Below are positions 7,352 to 14,498 of a DNA stretch of 54,138 nucleotides, in pieces (position 1 is the first letter of the stretch; each line of letters begins with the position of its first letter). The position numbers and the translations under genes were made by a program. Location: NCBI GenBank assembly GCA_945898195.1, contig CAMDHM010000017.1:1-54138 (forward strand). The letters are read 5' to 3'. The notes below the pieces were generated by a model, which was not told the DNA's origin, ran no database searches, and saw only the letters and a list, made by a program, of their open reading frames with translations. Source of the stretch: Pseudobacteriovorax antillogorgiicola. GTDB taxonomy: Bacteria; Bdellovibrionota_B; Oligoflexia; Oligoflexales; RGVZ01.

Positions 7352-8916
7352 TTGCGATTTTTCTTTCTCGCCGTTTTTGCGGCCTTGCGCATCTTACGGA
7401 GCTTGTCCCGGTCCACTGGGCGCACCGCCTTGGCTTCGCCCTCGGCACCGGCCCCACCAAAAAGACCGCCCATAGCACCAAAATCCGGCATACCGCCACC
7501 AAAACCTGGAAGGCCGCCGCCACCCATACCGGCCTGTTTCGCCATGTTGCGCAATTGGTTGAGCTGGCCTAACGCCTTACCACCAGGAATCTTTCCAAGA
7601 AGTCCCATACCTTGACCAAACATGCCCATCATTTGGCGCATCTGTTTGAAGCGCTTGATCAGGTCCGAAACCTCTTTCACCTGACGCCCAGAACCACGGG
7701 CAATACGCTTGATCCGGCTATCGCTTAAACAGTTGGGATCGATCCGTTCTTTTTCCGTCATGGAGTCGATCATCGCTTTGACCTTGGTCAATTCGCGGTC
7801 GTCCAGGTTGACGTCCTTTGGAATCATGCCCTGCATCGGCAGCTTGGCCATGACCTCCTTCAGAGAACCCATTTTCTGGATGCTGGAAAGTTGCTCGTAG
7901 AAATCCCGGAAGTTGAACTGCCCTTTGAGCATCTTCATGGCTTCGGCTTCGCGGTCGCCATCCGACACGCGATCGAAGTCTTTCATCAGGCCGACGATAT
8001 CGCCCATGCCCAGAATCCGGCTGGCCAGACCCTCCGGACGAAATTCCTCAAGGCGATCGAGGTCTTCGCCCATACCGAGGAATTTGATTGGCTTGCCTGT
8101 GACTTCCTTGATGCTGAGCGCCGCACCGCCACGGGCATCACCGTCAAGCTTGGTGATGATGACACCGTCGATCCCAATGCGACTGTCAAAGGCCCTTGCC
8201 GTCGTCACGGCGTCTTGACCCATCATTGCATCGCAGACGAGCAGGATGTTATCTGGGCGCGCCATGCGTTTAATATTTTCCAACTCGGTCATGAGACCAT
8301 CGTCGATCGTCAAACGGCCGGCGGTGTCGAAAATAACGACGTCTGCTCCTTGAGCGGAGGCTGCCGCCAATGCTTGCCGGCAGATCTCAACGGGATCGGC
8401 CCCCGGCAATGAAAAGACGGGAGCTCCAAGGCGCTGGCCCAAGACTTTCAATTGTTCGATGGCGGCAGGACGGTAAATATCGGCCGCAACCAGCATCGGT
8501 TTGCGTCCAGACTTCTGCAGATAGCGGGCAATTTTGCCCGTCGTCGTGGTCTTGCCGCTACCCTGCAAACCAATCATCATCACCGTCGCTGGGCGCGTGG
8601 AAGGTAGATTGAGGCTGATGTCTACGGGACCCATCAGACTCTCAAGTTCCTGGCGGCAAATTTCCACAAAGTGGTCCCCAGGACGCACCTTCATTCGAGA
8701 ATCACCGCTGCCAGCGCGAACTTGAACCGAGCGCCCAAGGGCGCCGTCTTGCACACGTTTTAAAAATGATTTGGCAACACCATACTCAACGTCGGCATCC
8801 AGCAAACTTTGCCGAACCGCATTGAGGGCAGCGTTGAGATTATCTTCCGTCAGGGTCGAGACGCCTTTAAGCGTGTCCCGGGCCTGTTTGAAACCATTCG
8901 ATAGGATATCAAGCAT
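7348..8916 (-). CDS. ffh: signal recognition particle protein Ffh (SRP54)
   Basis: A 522-residue SRP GTPase that binds signal sequences of nascent membrane proteins and 4.5S RNA and docks with FtsY. The N domain is followed by the G domain with P-loop GLQGSGKTTTTGKIA, DTAGR and TKLDGDARGGA. The M domain is methionine-rich (RFKQMRQMMGMFGQGMG) and holds the RNA-binding segment SDSRIKRIARGSG. The C-terminal tail is Gly/Phe-rich and then strongly basic, longer than in E. coli. The ribosome binding site GGGGTG lies inside a small hairpin (separate entry). It is followed by miaB with a 4-base overlap. Confidence 0.97.
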   Translation of the reverse strand: MLDILSNGFKQARDTLKGVSTLTEDNLNAALNAVRQSLLDADVEYGVAKSFLKRVQDGALGRSVQVRAGSGDSRMKVRPGDHFVEICRQELESLMGPVDISLNLPSTRPATVMMIGLQGSGKTTTTGKIARYLQKSGRKPMLVAADIYRPAAIEQLKVLGQRLGAPVFSLPGADPVEICRQALAAASAQGADVVIFDTAGRLTIDDGLMTELENIKRMARPDNILLVCDAMMGQDAVTTARAFDSRIGIDGVIITKLDGDARGGAALSIKEVTGKPIKFLGMGEDLDRLEEFRPEGLASRILGMGDIVGLMKDFDRVSDGDREAEAMKMLKGQFNFRDFYEQLSSIQKMGSLKEVMAKLPMQGMIPKDVNLDDRELTKVKAMIDSMTEKERIDPNCLSDSRIKRIARGSGRQVKEVSDLIKRFKQMRQMMGMFGQGMGLLGKIPGGKALGQLNQLRNMAKQAGMGGGGLPGFGGGMPDFGAMGGLFGGAGAEGEAKAVRPVDRDKLRKMRKAAKTARKKNRK

Positions 8917-8927
8917 TGTTGTTACAC

Positions 8928-8944
8928 CCCGTTCTGATAACGGG
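8928..8944 (-). promoter_or_regulatory. stem-loop covering the ffh ribosome binding site
   Basis: In the transcript, CCCGTT and AACGGG form a perfect 6-bp stem with a 5-base loop. The 3' arm runs directly into GTG, so the GGGGTG that would pair with 16S rRNA is partly buried in the stem. This could throttle ffh translation unless ribosomes finishing the upstream gene, 15 bases away, open it. The structure is seen in the sequence; the regulatory role is inferred. Confidence 0.4.
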
Positions 8945-8959
8945 ATCTATAGATCAAAA

Positions 8960-10576
8960 TCAGCCGGCTGTCGCCGATTCCTTGATCACAGCGCGGGGCT
9001 TGGCAGACAGCCATTCAATTTTACCCGTGGCCATCGGGGCTGCCGGCATGGCCGAATCTTCAATCGCCGAAGGCACCTGTTGCAGAAGCTGGACCGTAAA
9101 TGAATAGGTCCCGGCTGGCAGACGCAGGACCTTGGTTTCCCCATTGGTAACTAGAAACTCGGTGTCGCTTGTGATGCTCTCGGCAACGTAACGCTGAGGG
9201 GTCCAGGTTACATCCTCAATACCGCCGCTGCCAGGACCTTCACGCCCAATGCAAGCCGATTGGTTTGGGGCCGTCATCAGACCGAGCTCCTGAGCAATCA
9301 AGAGGCGCTTGTGGCTGGAATCAAAAAGCGGCTGCCAGCAGGCATAACCGAGAACGGCACTTGGATCCTGAGAGGCATCTGAAGCCACGGCGGCTGGCGT
9401 CGCGGCTTCCGCGGAGGCCCTCAAACGAGTGCCGGCGCGATGGGCATTCTGCCGTTCAATCAGCATGGCTTGAGTGAATTTTGCCAGGCCTAAAACCACA
9501 TCTTCCTCAGGCTTCAACGTCACGAGAAACGTTGAACCCGGCAGATCAGAAGGTGGCAGGTTGACCGTCAGTGTGCCGCTTTTACTTGTATTTTCAAATA
9601 TGTACCGTAAAGACCCAACCTCGCTGGCAATTTTAGAAGCGACCACCAGTGCCATGGCTCTGGCCGCAACTGGAGTGGCCATTTCATTGCAGAAAGTGTC
9701 CACAATTCGCGGATCATCCAGCACTAGGGGCAGCTCCGTTCGAAGGGACCGACGAATGACCGAGCATGCATTTTTGAGGGCCGGCCTCGTATCTGCCTGA
9801 GAGGCCGAGTCTTGCAGGGCTTCAGCAAGGTTAATTCCAATCGCAACGCGGCGGGCTAACAGGTATGGCTGACGAGTCCAACCAGAAATCATCGTATGCC
9901 GCGTTCTATCCAGAGACGACATCGTGCTGGCGATATCAGGGGTCGTCGGCTGGCATTTCCAGGCGACGGTTTCAGGTGATGACTGTTGCAAGGTGGCATT
10001 GCAATCCGGAGCAAATCCAGCCAGCCAGCCCCCGATGGCATCCATGACTTCCTTCGAAGCCGCAATCGGCATCTCTGCTGGCGATAAGGCCTTGCTGCAA
10101 GCCGCCACCATCCATTCGTCGGGGACAGCCAAAGATGAAATGAACTCAACTGACTCTTGGCCGATAAAGGCCCTAACGAGAACCTTTACCCCGTAACGGC
10201 TCACCGTGAAACGAACGGGACGTACCCCAAACGGGGTCTCGAGATCAAGCTCCCAACGGGAAAGAAAGGTCGCCGAATCACCGGCAGGATTGCGACAGCT
10301 GGAGGCCATCAGGCGGATGACTTCTCTTTGAATCGAACCCTCAGCAACCACAGCAACGGTTGCTTCAGGCTTAAACCACTGTGCCGCAGCATCACGCCCG
10401 GAACCCAACGTTAAAACAGGCAAAGCTGCCGGCGTGGATACTGCCTCTGATTGTTTTTTTGGAGTGCTTCGGCATGCCGGTGCCAGAAACGATGTCACTG
10501 CAAGGGCCACCGATGGCAAAAGAAACCGGGGCCTAATCAAGCTCGACTCCCTGGACGGCGAGCTCGATCCGTTCAT
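8960..10576 (-). CDS. exported or lipid-anchored protein of unknown function
   Basis: A 538-residue protein I cannot place in a family. A hydrophobic export signal (LIRPRFLLPSVALAVTSFLA) ends in APAC at Cys35. This resembles a lipobox but departs from consensus (Pro at -2), so either lipid modification or ordinary signal peptidase cleavage is possible. The mature part contains six or more scattered Cys (for example SSCRNPAG, APDCNATL, KNACSVI, GYACWQPL), which may pair in the periplasm. The C terminus looks beta-rich. The start overlaps the 3' end of the gp19/tail-tube-like gene by 44 bases; an in-frame GTG at 10585 is the alternative start. The tight overlap suggests the two products act together. 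ffh follows after 43 bases. Confidence 0.65.
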   Translation of the reverse strand: MNGSSSPSRESSLIRPRFLLPSVALAVTSFLAPACRSTPKKQSEAVSTPAALPVLTLGSGRDAAAQWFKPEATVAVVAEGSIQREVIRLMASSCRNPAGDSATFLSRWELDLETPFGVRPVRFTVSRYGVKVLVRAFIGQESVEFISSLAVPDEWMVAACSKALSPAEMPIAASKEVMDAIGGWLAGFAPDCNATLQQSSPETVAWKCQPTTPDIASTMSSLDRTRHTMISGWTRQPYLLARRVAIGINLAEALQDSASQADTRPALKNACSVIRRSLRTELPLVLDDPRIVDTFCNEMATPVAARAMALVVASKIASEVGSLRYIFENTSKSGTLTVNLPPSDLPGSTFLVTLKPEEDVVLGLAKFTQAMLIERQNAHRAGTRLRASAEAATPAAVASDASQDPSAVLGYACWQPLFDSSHKRLLIAQELGLMTAPNQSACIGREGPGSGGIEDVTWTPQRYVAESITSDTEFLVTNGETKVLRLPAGTYSFTVQLLQQVPSAIEDSAMPAAPMATGKIEWLSAKPRAVIKESATAG

Positions 10577-11021
10577 GGAAACCACCGGAAGAAAGTGCCG
10601 CAGCCTCCACCGACCATGACACAGGCTGACAGGACTTCAAGACATAACGGGCAACTTCGTCGCCATCACGATTTTCCATCACGAGATGGATGTCCTTCAG
10701 TCCCGAGCGTTCCTTCATGGTGTTTTTCGCCCAGAGGTAAAGGGAAGGATCCGTCACAAAATCACGCTGAAGGACAACGCGACGTACTTGACCGGAGTTG
10801 ACAGACGAGCCAGAGACCTCATCAATACCCACGACGCCATCAAAGGCTCCGAAGTCGGTCCCATCAATTTCCACATGGGTCCTGCTTACTTGACGCGAGA
10901 ATCCAGCGGGAAGCTCAGGAGAGGCCGCCAAATAAACGAGGAAAGCCGGCAGAGCGAACATCGCAGCTGCGCGGGCTTTGGTTGCCAGTGAACTGGCAAG
11001 AATTTTTGCTCCGAAACCCAT
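10533..11021 (-). CDS. gp19/phage tail-tube-fold protein with N-terminal membrane segment
   Basis: A 162-residue protein. From about residue 48 it follows the gp19/contractile-injection tube family: HVEIDGTDFGAFDGVVGI then DEVSGS, a basic VRRVVLQRDFVTDPSLYLWA (compare the usual K-R-G-x-[TV]-x-D-x-x-L-x-x-W), then the family's G-S-I-x-[LV] equivalent around DIHLVMENRDGDEVARYVLK, and a final VSWSVEAAAL plus ERIELAVQGVEL. In tail tubes this fold stacks in hexameric rings. Unusually, a hydrophobic stretch AAMFALPAFLVYLAAS precedes it, implying a signal peptide or membrane anchor. The ATG at 11021 has AGGGA 7 bases upstream; a GTG at 11042 is weaker. No other phage or injection-system genes are nearby. 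Confidence 0.65.
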   Translation of the reverse strand: MGFGAKILASSLATKARAAAMFALPAFLVYLAASPELPAGFSRQVSRTHVEIDGTDFGAFDGVVGIDEVSGSSVNSGQVRRVVLQRDFVTDPSLYLWAKNTMKERSGLKDIHLVMENRDGDEVARYVLKSCQPVSWSVEAAALSSGGFHERIELAVQGVELD

Positions 11022-11083
11022 CGTAAGGTCCCTGATGGCCACACAATTTCTATTGACTTTCCCCTAGGTTAGCATGATCCATC

Positions 11084-11110
11084 AAGCCACGCCAACCCCA
11101 TTTGTGGCTT
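11084..11110 (-). other. stem-loop just after ridA
   Basis: AAGCCAC and GTGGCTT form a perfect 7-bp stem with a 13-base loop, starting 5 bases after the ridA stop. No U-run follows, so it is not a convincing intrinsic terminator. It may protect the 3' end of the upstream message or separate ridA from the next gene. Confidence 0.3.
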
Positions 11111-11114
11111 CGGC

Positions 11115-11510
11115 TCAATGTGCCACTAAGTTTACAATGGCATCGATCTCAACCTTCACATCTCTCGGCAAGCGACTCACCTCTACCGTCGCACGCGCCG
11201 GAAAAGGGGCCTCAAAAAAGGTCCCGTAGATTTCGTTGACCTTGGCGAAATCATCCATGTTTTTAAGAAATATGGTGGTTTTAACAACCTCGGCGAGGCT
11301 TCCACCAGCAGCCTCAATAATGGCCCGTAAATTTTTTAAAACCTGAACAGCTTGCTCCTCGACATTCTGACCAACCAGCTGACCGCTAGCGGCATCAAGG
11401 GGAATTTGACCTGAAACAAACAGAAGCCCGCCTGCTTGAACCGCCTGTGAGTACGGTCCAATGGCTGCAGGTGCCGCGCTGGTCTGAATTGCCTTTTTAG
11501 TTGCGCTCAT
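11115..11510 (-). CDS. ridA: RidA-family reactive enamine/imine deaminase
   Basis: A 131-residue member of the YjgF/YER057c/UK114 family, which hydrolyses reactive enamines and imines (such as 2-aminoacrylate) released by PLP enzymes. The diagnostic pieces are present: an N-terminal SAAPAAIGPYSQAV, then GGLLFVSGQIPLD, and the C-terminal FPARATVEVSRLPRDVKVEI, whose Arg binds the substrate carboxylate. The length is typical for a trimeric cytosolic RidA. A strong GGAAGGAG lies upstream of the ATG. The start overlaps the end of the TPR gene by 14 bases. Confidence 0.95.
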   Translation of the reverse strand: MSATKKAIQTSAAPAAIGPYSQAVQAGGLLFVSGQIPLDAASGQLVGQNVEEQAVQVLKNLRAIIEAAGGSLAEVVKTTIFLKNMDDFAKVNEIYGTFFEAPFPARATVEVSRLPRDVKVEIDAIVNLVAH

Positions 11511-12537
11511 TTTGTGCTCCTTCCGGGTTAATAGGGCTCATGGATTTCAATGACAAAGAAGTGGACTCATCAATTTCAGCAAGCAAAGCAGGCACCACCG
11601 TTTCAATCACACTGGCTGGTACACCCTTTGCTTTTTGCAGTGCATTCAGGCTTTCTCGGGCTTCATTCAACTGTTCCGTGGCAATCTGAGATTGAATGAG
11701 GTGCAGCTGTAATTTCCAAGAATATGGTTTCCCGGCCAAAGCGGATTTTGCGCGCCAGATCACCGGGGCGATTCGGTCGTACAGGCCGCACTGACCTAAA
11801 ACTGCGGTATATTCGACCAGAAATTCCTCCGACGAATTACCCTCGCTGTAAATTTCTTCGAGCACCGCCAGTTTGCGTTCCGGCTCATCAGGCGCAACCA
11901 GATCCGCAGCAAGCGACAGTCCAGCCCAAGAATTGAGTTCGCGCGCAATTTTTTCAACTAATTTATGACTCGAAATGGGGTTCTCAGAACCGCCTTGCTG
12001 CTGGAACACCCAAGCCAACAGCTCCCACAAGCCACAATGGTTAGGGTCGACTGCCAAGCCCGCCTCAATCCAATGGCGCGCCTCATCATAACGCTGATCA
12101 TGAATCAGAATTTGAGCCATATTGACGTAAGGGGACGTCTCGCCCGGAACCAACTTCTGAGCCTCGCTGAACGCATTTTCTGCAACGACCAGGCTCCCCG
12201 CCAACATCGCCGCATTTCCCAAATGAAACTGGGCGCGAAAATCACCGGCAGGAAAAATATCGGCGTGTGCCTCGTGCATTCGCAGCGCTGCTCCCGGCAT
12301 GTCCATCGTTACCAGCTCTTCGAGAAGATTCACAAGCGCCGCACCATCAACCACGGGGTGATCTGCTGCGTAATCAATCAACGCCTGGCCGAAATGGGAT
12401 GCTAATTCATCAGTTACTTTGGCACCTTGGTCGCCACGGTATTCGGCGTTAATCCCAAGATACTTGCGCAAGGAAGGGCCCATCGGAAAGGACCCAAAAT
12501 CGAACGGACTAAATTGACCAGTAGTGCGATTATTCAA
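11497..12537 (-). CDS. TPR-repeat protein of unknown function
   Basis: A 346-residue helical-repeat protein. Several tetratricopeptide-like units are visible (for example FHLGNAAMLAGSLVVAENAF, then TSPYVNMAQILIHDQRYDEA followed by RHWIEAGLAVDP). No signal peptide is seen, so it is probably a cytosolic scaffold. The best start is TTG at 12537: AAGGGTG lies 7 bases upstream and the codon sits inside the last codons of aspS, an 8-base overlap that would give translational coupling. The first ATG (12483) lacks a good ribosome binding site. The partner is unknown. Its place between aspS and ridA suggests cotranscription rather than a shared pathway. Confidence 0.75.
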   Translation of the reverse strand: MNNRTTGQFSPFDFGSFPMGPSLRKYLGINAEYRGDQGAKVTDELASHFGQALIDYAADHPVVDGAALVNLLEELVTMDMPGAALRMHEAHADIFPAGDFRAQFHLGNAAMLAGSLVVAENAFSEAQKLVPGETSPYVNMAQILIHDQRYDEARHWIEAGLAVDPNHCGLWELLAWVFQQQGGSENPISSHKLVEKIARELNSWAGLSLAADLVAPDEPERKLAVLEEIYSEGNSSEEFLVEYTAVLGQCGLYDRIAPVIWRAKSALAGKPYSWKLQLHLIQSQIATEQLNEARESLNALQKAKGVPASVIETVVPALLAEIDESTSLSLKSMSPINPEGAQNERN

Positions 12538-14386
12538 GACGATTCACCCTTATATGCAAATCCCGAAGTTGATCGAGAGAGACTTCCCCTGGAGCACCAG
12601 TCATCAGACAAGTGCCTTTTTGAGTTTTAGGAAAGACAATGACGTCGCGGATGGCATCACAGCCAGTCAAAATCATCGTCAATCGATCCAACCCAAAGGC
12701 AATGCCTCCGTGGGGAGGAGCGCCAAATTTAAGCGCCTCGAGCAGAAAACCAAACTTTGCTTGTGCCTCTTCATCTGAAAGGCCAATGGTTGCAAATAAC
12801 TTCTTTTGAACCTCTGGATCATGAATCCGAATCGATCCACCAGCCACTTCATTACCATTAAGAACCAGATCATAGGCCGACGCCTTAACCGATCCAGGAT
12901 CCGTGCCAAGCAAAGCAATATCTTCCGGTCGGGGCGACGTGAATGGATGATGCTTCGCGATCCAACGACTTGTTCCAGCATCTTTTTCAAGTAAGGGGAA
13001 CTCTTGCACCCAGAGGAAGTTGAGTTGAGCAGGATCGTAAAGTTTTAGTCGTGCGCCTAAATGATTGCGAAGCGCACCAAGCGAAGCCTTGGTCAAATCG
13101 TATCCACCGGCGCCAAATAAAATTAGATCGCCTGCGTTCAATCCAAGCTTTTGGTCGATGGCATCCACGGTTTCGTCCGACAGAAACTTGCCGATCGGAG
13201 ACTGCCACCCAGCCACCCCGGACCCCTGACCCTTTTTAGCCCAAGCAAGCCCCTTGGCGCCATATTGCCGGACAAACTCCGTCACCTCGTCAATATCCTT
13301 GCGACTGAATGCCTCGGCCTGTCCTTTGACGACGAGCGCATTAACGATTCCGCCCATGCTGATCGCTTCTGCAAATACTTTGAATCCGCAGGTGGCCACC
13401 AATTGCGAGACATCCTGGAGCTTCAATTCAAACCGCGTGTCCGGCTTGTCGACTCCGTAATGCTCCATCGCGTCGTCATAGACCATGCGCGGAAAGGCAG
13501 GAATCTCACGGCCATCAAAGAATTCGCTGACTGCCTGCCGGATGATCGATTCGAAAATCGTCAGGACGGCCTCCTCATCGACAAACGACATCTCACAGTC
13601 GACTTGGGTGAATTCCGGCTGACGATCGGCCCGCAAGTCCTCGTCGCGGAAACACTTTACGACCTGGTAGTAGCGATCAAAACCAGAAACCATCAAGACC
13701 TGCTTAAAAAGCTGCGGACTCTGGGGCAGCGCATAGAAATGTGCCGGATGAATTCGCGACGGCACCAGAAACTCTCGCGCACCTTCGGGGGTCGATTTGT
13801 AAAGAAAGGGGGTTTCGATATCCAGAAATTCATGGCTCTCAAGAGCCTTCCGCATAGCCTTCACAAATTTGATGCGTTTTAAAATATTGTCCCTGAGGCG
13901 AGGGCGACGCAAATCAAGATAGCGGTATTTAAGGCGCAGACTTTCGCTGGTTTCACCATCATCACTGACTGGAAAAGGCAGAACGTCGCAGGCATTTAGA
14001 ATGCGCAGCTCATTAACCGCGATTTCAACCGTACCCGTCGGCAAGGTTTTGTTAATCATACCTTCTGGCCGCTTCTGCACGACACCCTTCAATGCAATGA
14101 CAAATTCATTACGAATCGCGGAAGCTGACTCCATCAAAAGGGGCGCAACGGCCGGATCAATCACGACCTGTGTCAGACCAAAACGGTCGCGCAGGTCGAT
14201 AAAAATAAGCTGCCCGTGATCGCGGCGCCGGTGAACCCAACCCATTAGGATGACTTCTTTGCCGGCATCTGTCGCATTGAGCTCGCCCAGGTTATGAGAA
14301 CGCTGCCAGCGGAACGCACCTGTTCCAATGCCGCGATTGCCTGCTAAGCTTGAGGCTGGTTCCGTTTTCGTGCTGGTTGAAGTCAT
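12530..14386 (-). CDS. aspS: aspartyl-tRNA synthetase
   Basis: A 618-residue class II synthetase that charges tRNA-Asp. The N-terminal OB-fold anticodon domain (VILMGWVHRRRDHGQLIFID) is followed by the catalytic domain with motif 2 in FRDEDLRADRQPEFTQVDCE and motif 3 in GIAFGLDRLTMIL. Between them lies the GAD insertion typical of bacterial AspRS. The extra N-terminal 30 residues look unstructured. CGGAG sits 6 bases before the ATG. It heads the leftward chain aspS, TPR, ridA and is divergent from the DUF2723 gene. Whether it also charges tRNA-Asn cannot be told from the window. Confidence 0.96.
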   Translation of the reverse strand: MTSTSTKTEPASSLAGNRGIGTGAFRWQRSHNLGELNATDAGKEVILMGWVHRRRDHGQLIFIDLRDRFGLTQVVIDPAVAPLLMESASAIRNEFVIALKGVVQKRPEGMINKTLPTGTVEIAVNELRILNACDVLPFPVSDDGETSESLRLKYRYLDLRRPRLRDNILKRIKFVKAMRKALESHEFLDIETPFLYKSTPEGAREFLVPSRIHPAHFYALPQSPQLFKQVLMVSGFDRYYQVVKCFRDEDLRADRQPEFTQVDCEMSFVDEEAVLTIFESIIRQAVSEFFDGREIPAFPRMVYDDAMEHYGVDKPDTRFELKLQDVSQLVATCGFKVFAEAISMGGIVNALVVKGQAEAFSRKDIDEVTEFVRQYGAKGLAWAKKGQGSGVAGWQSPIGKFLSDETVDAIDQKLGLNAGDLILFGAGGYDLTKASLGALRNHLGARLKLYDPAQLNFLWVQEFPLLEKDAGTSRWIAKHHPFTSPRPEDIALLGTDPGSVKASAYDLVLNGNEVAGGSIRIHDPEVQKKLFATIGLSDEEAQAKFGFLLEALKFGAPPHGGIAFGLDRLTMILTGCDAIRDVIVFPKTQKGTCLMTGAPGEVSLDQLRDLHIRVNRLE

Positions 14387-14498
14387 GACAGGCTCCGAAG
14401 GAAATCGGGTATATGCCGCTCCCTCATCCTGGGCTGCGGTTTTTTGATAAGATTTTTGGTATCTCTGAGATCATTGGGACAATGAGACCATTCAAGCC

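Noticed and set aside
8960-11021. Prophage or contractile injection system remnant
   Set aside because: Only one tube-fold gene is present, with no sheath, baseplate, spike, integrase or att-like repeats, and the neighbours are housekeeping genes in tight operons.
13151-13882. 243-codon open frame antisense to aspS
   Set aside because: The aspS protein is certain in this interval and the antisense product matches nothing known to me.
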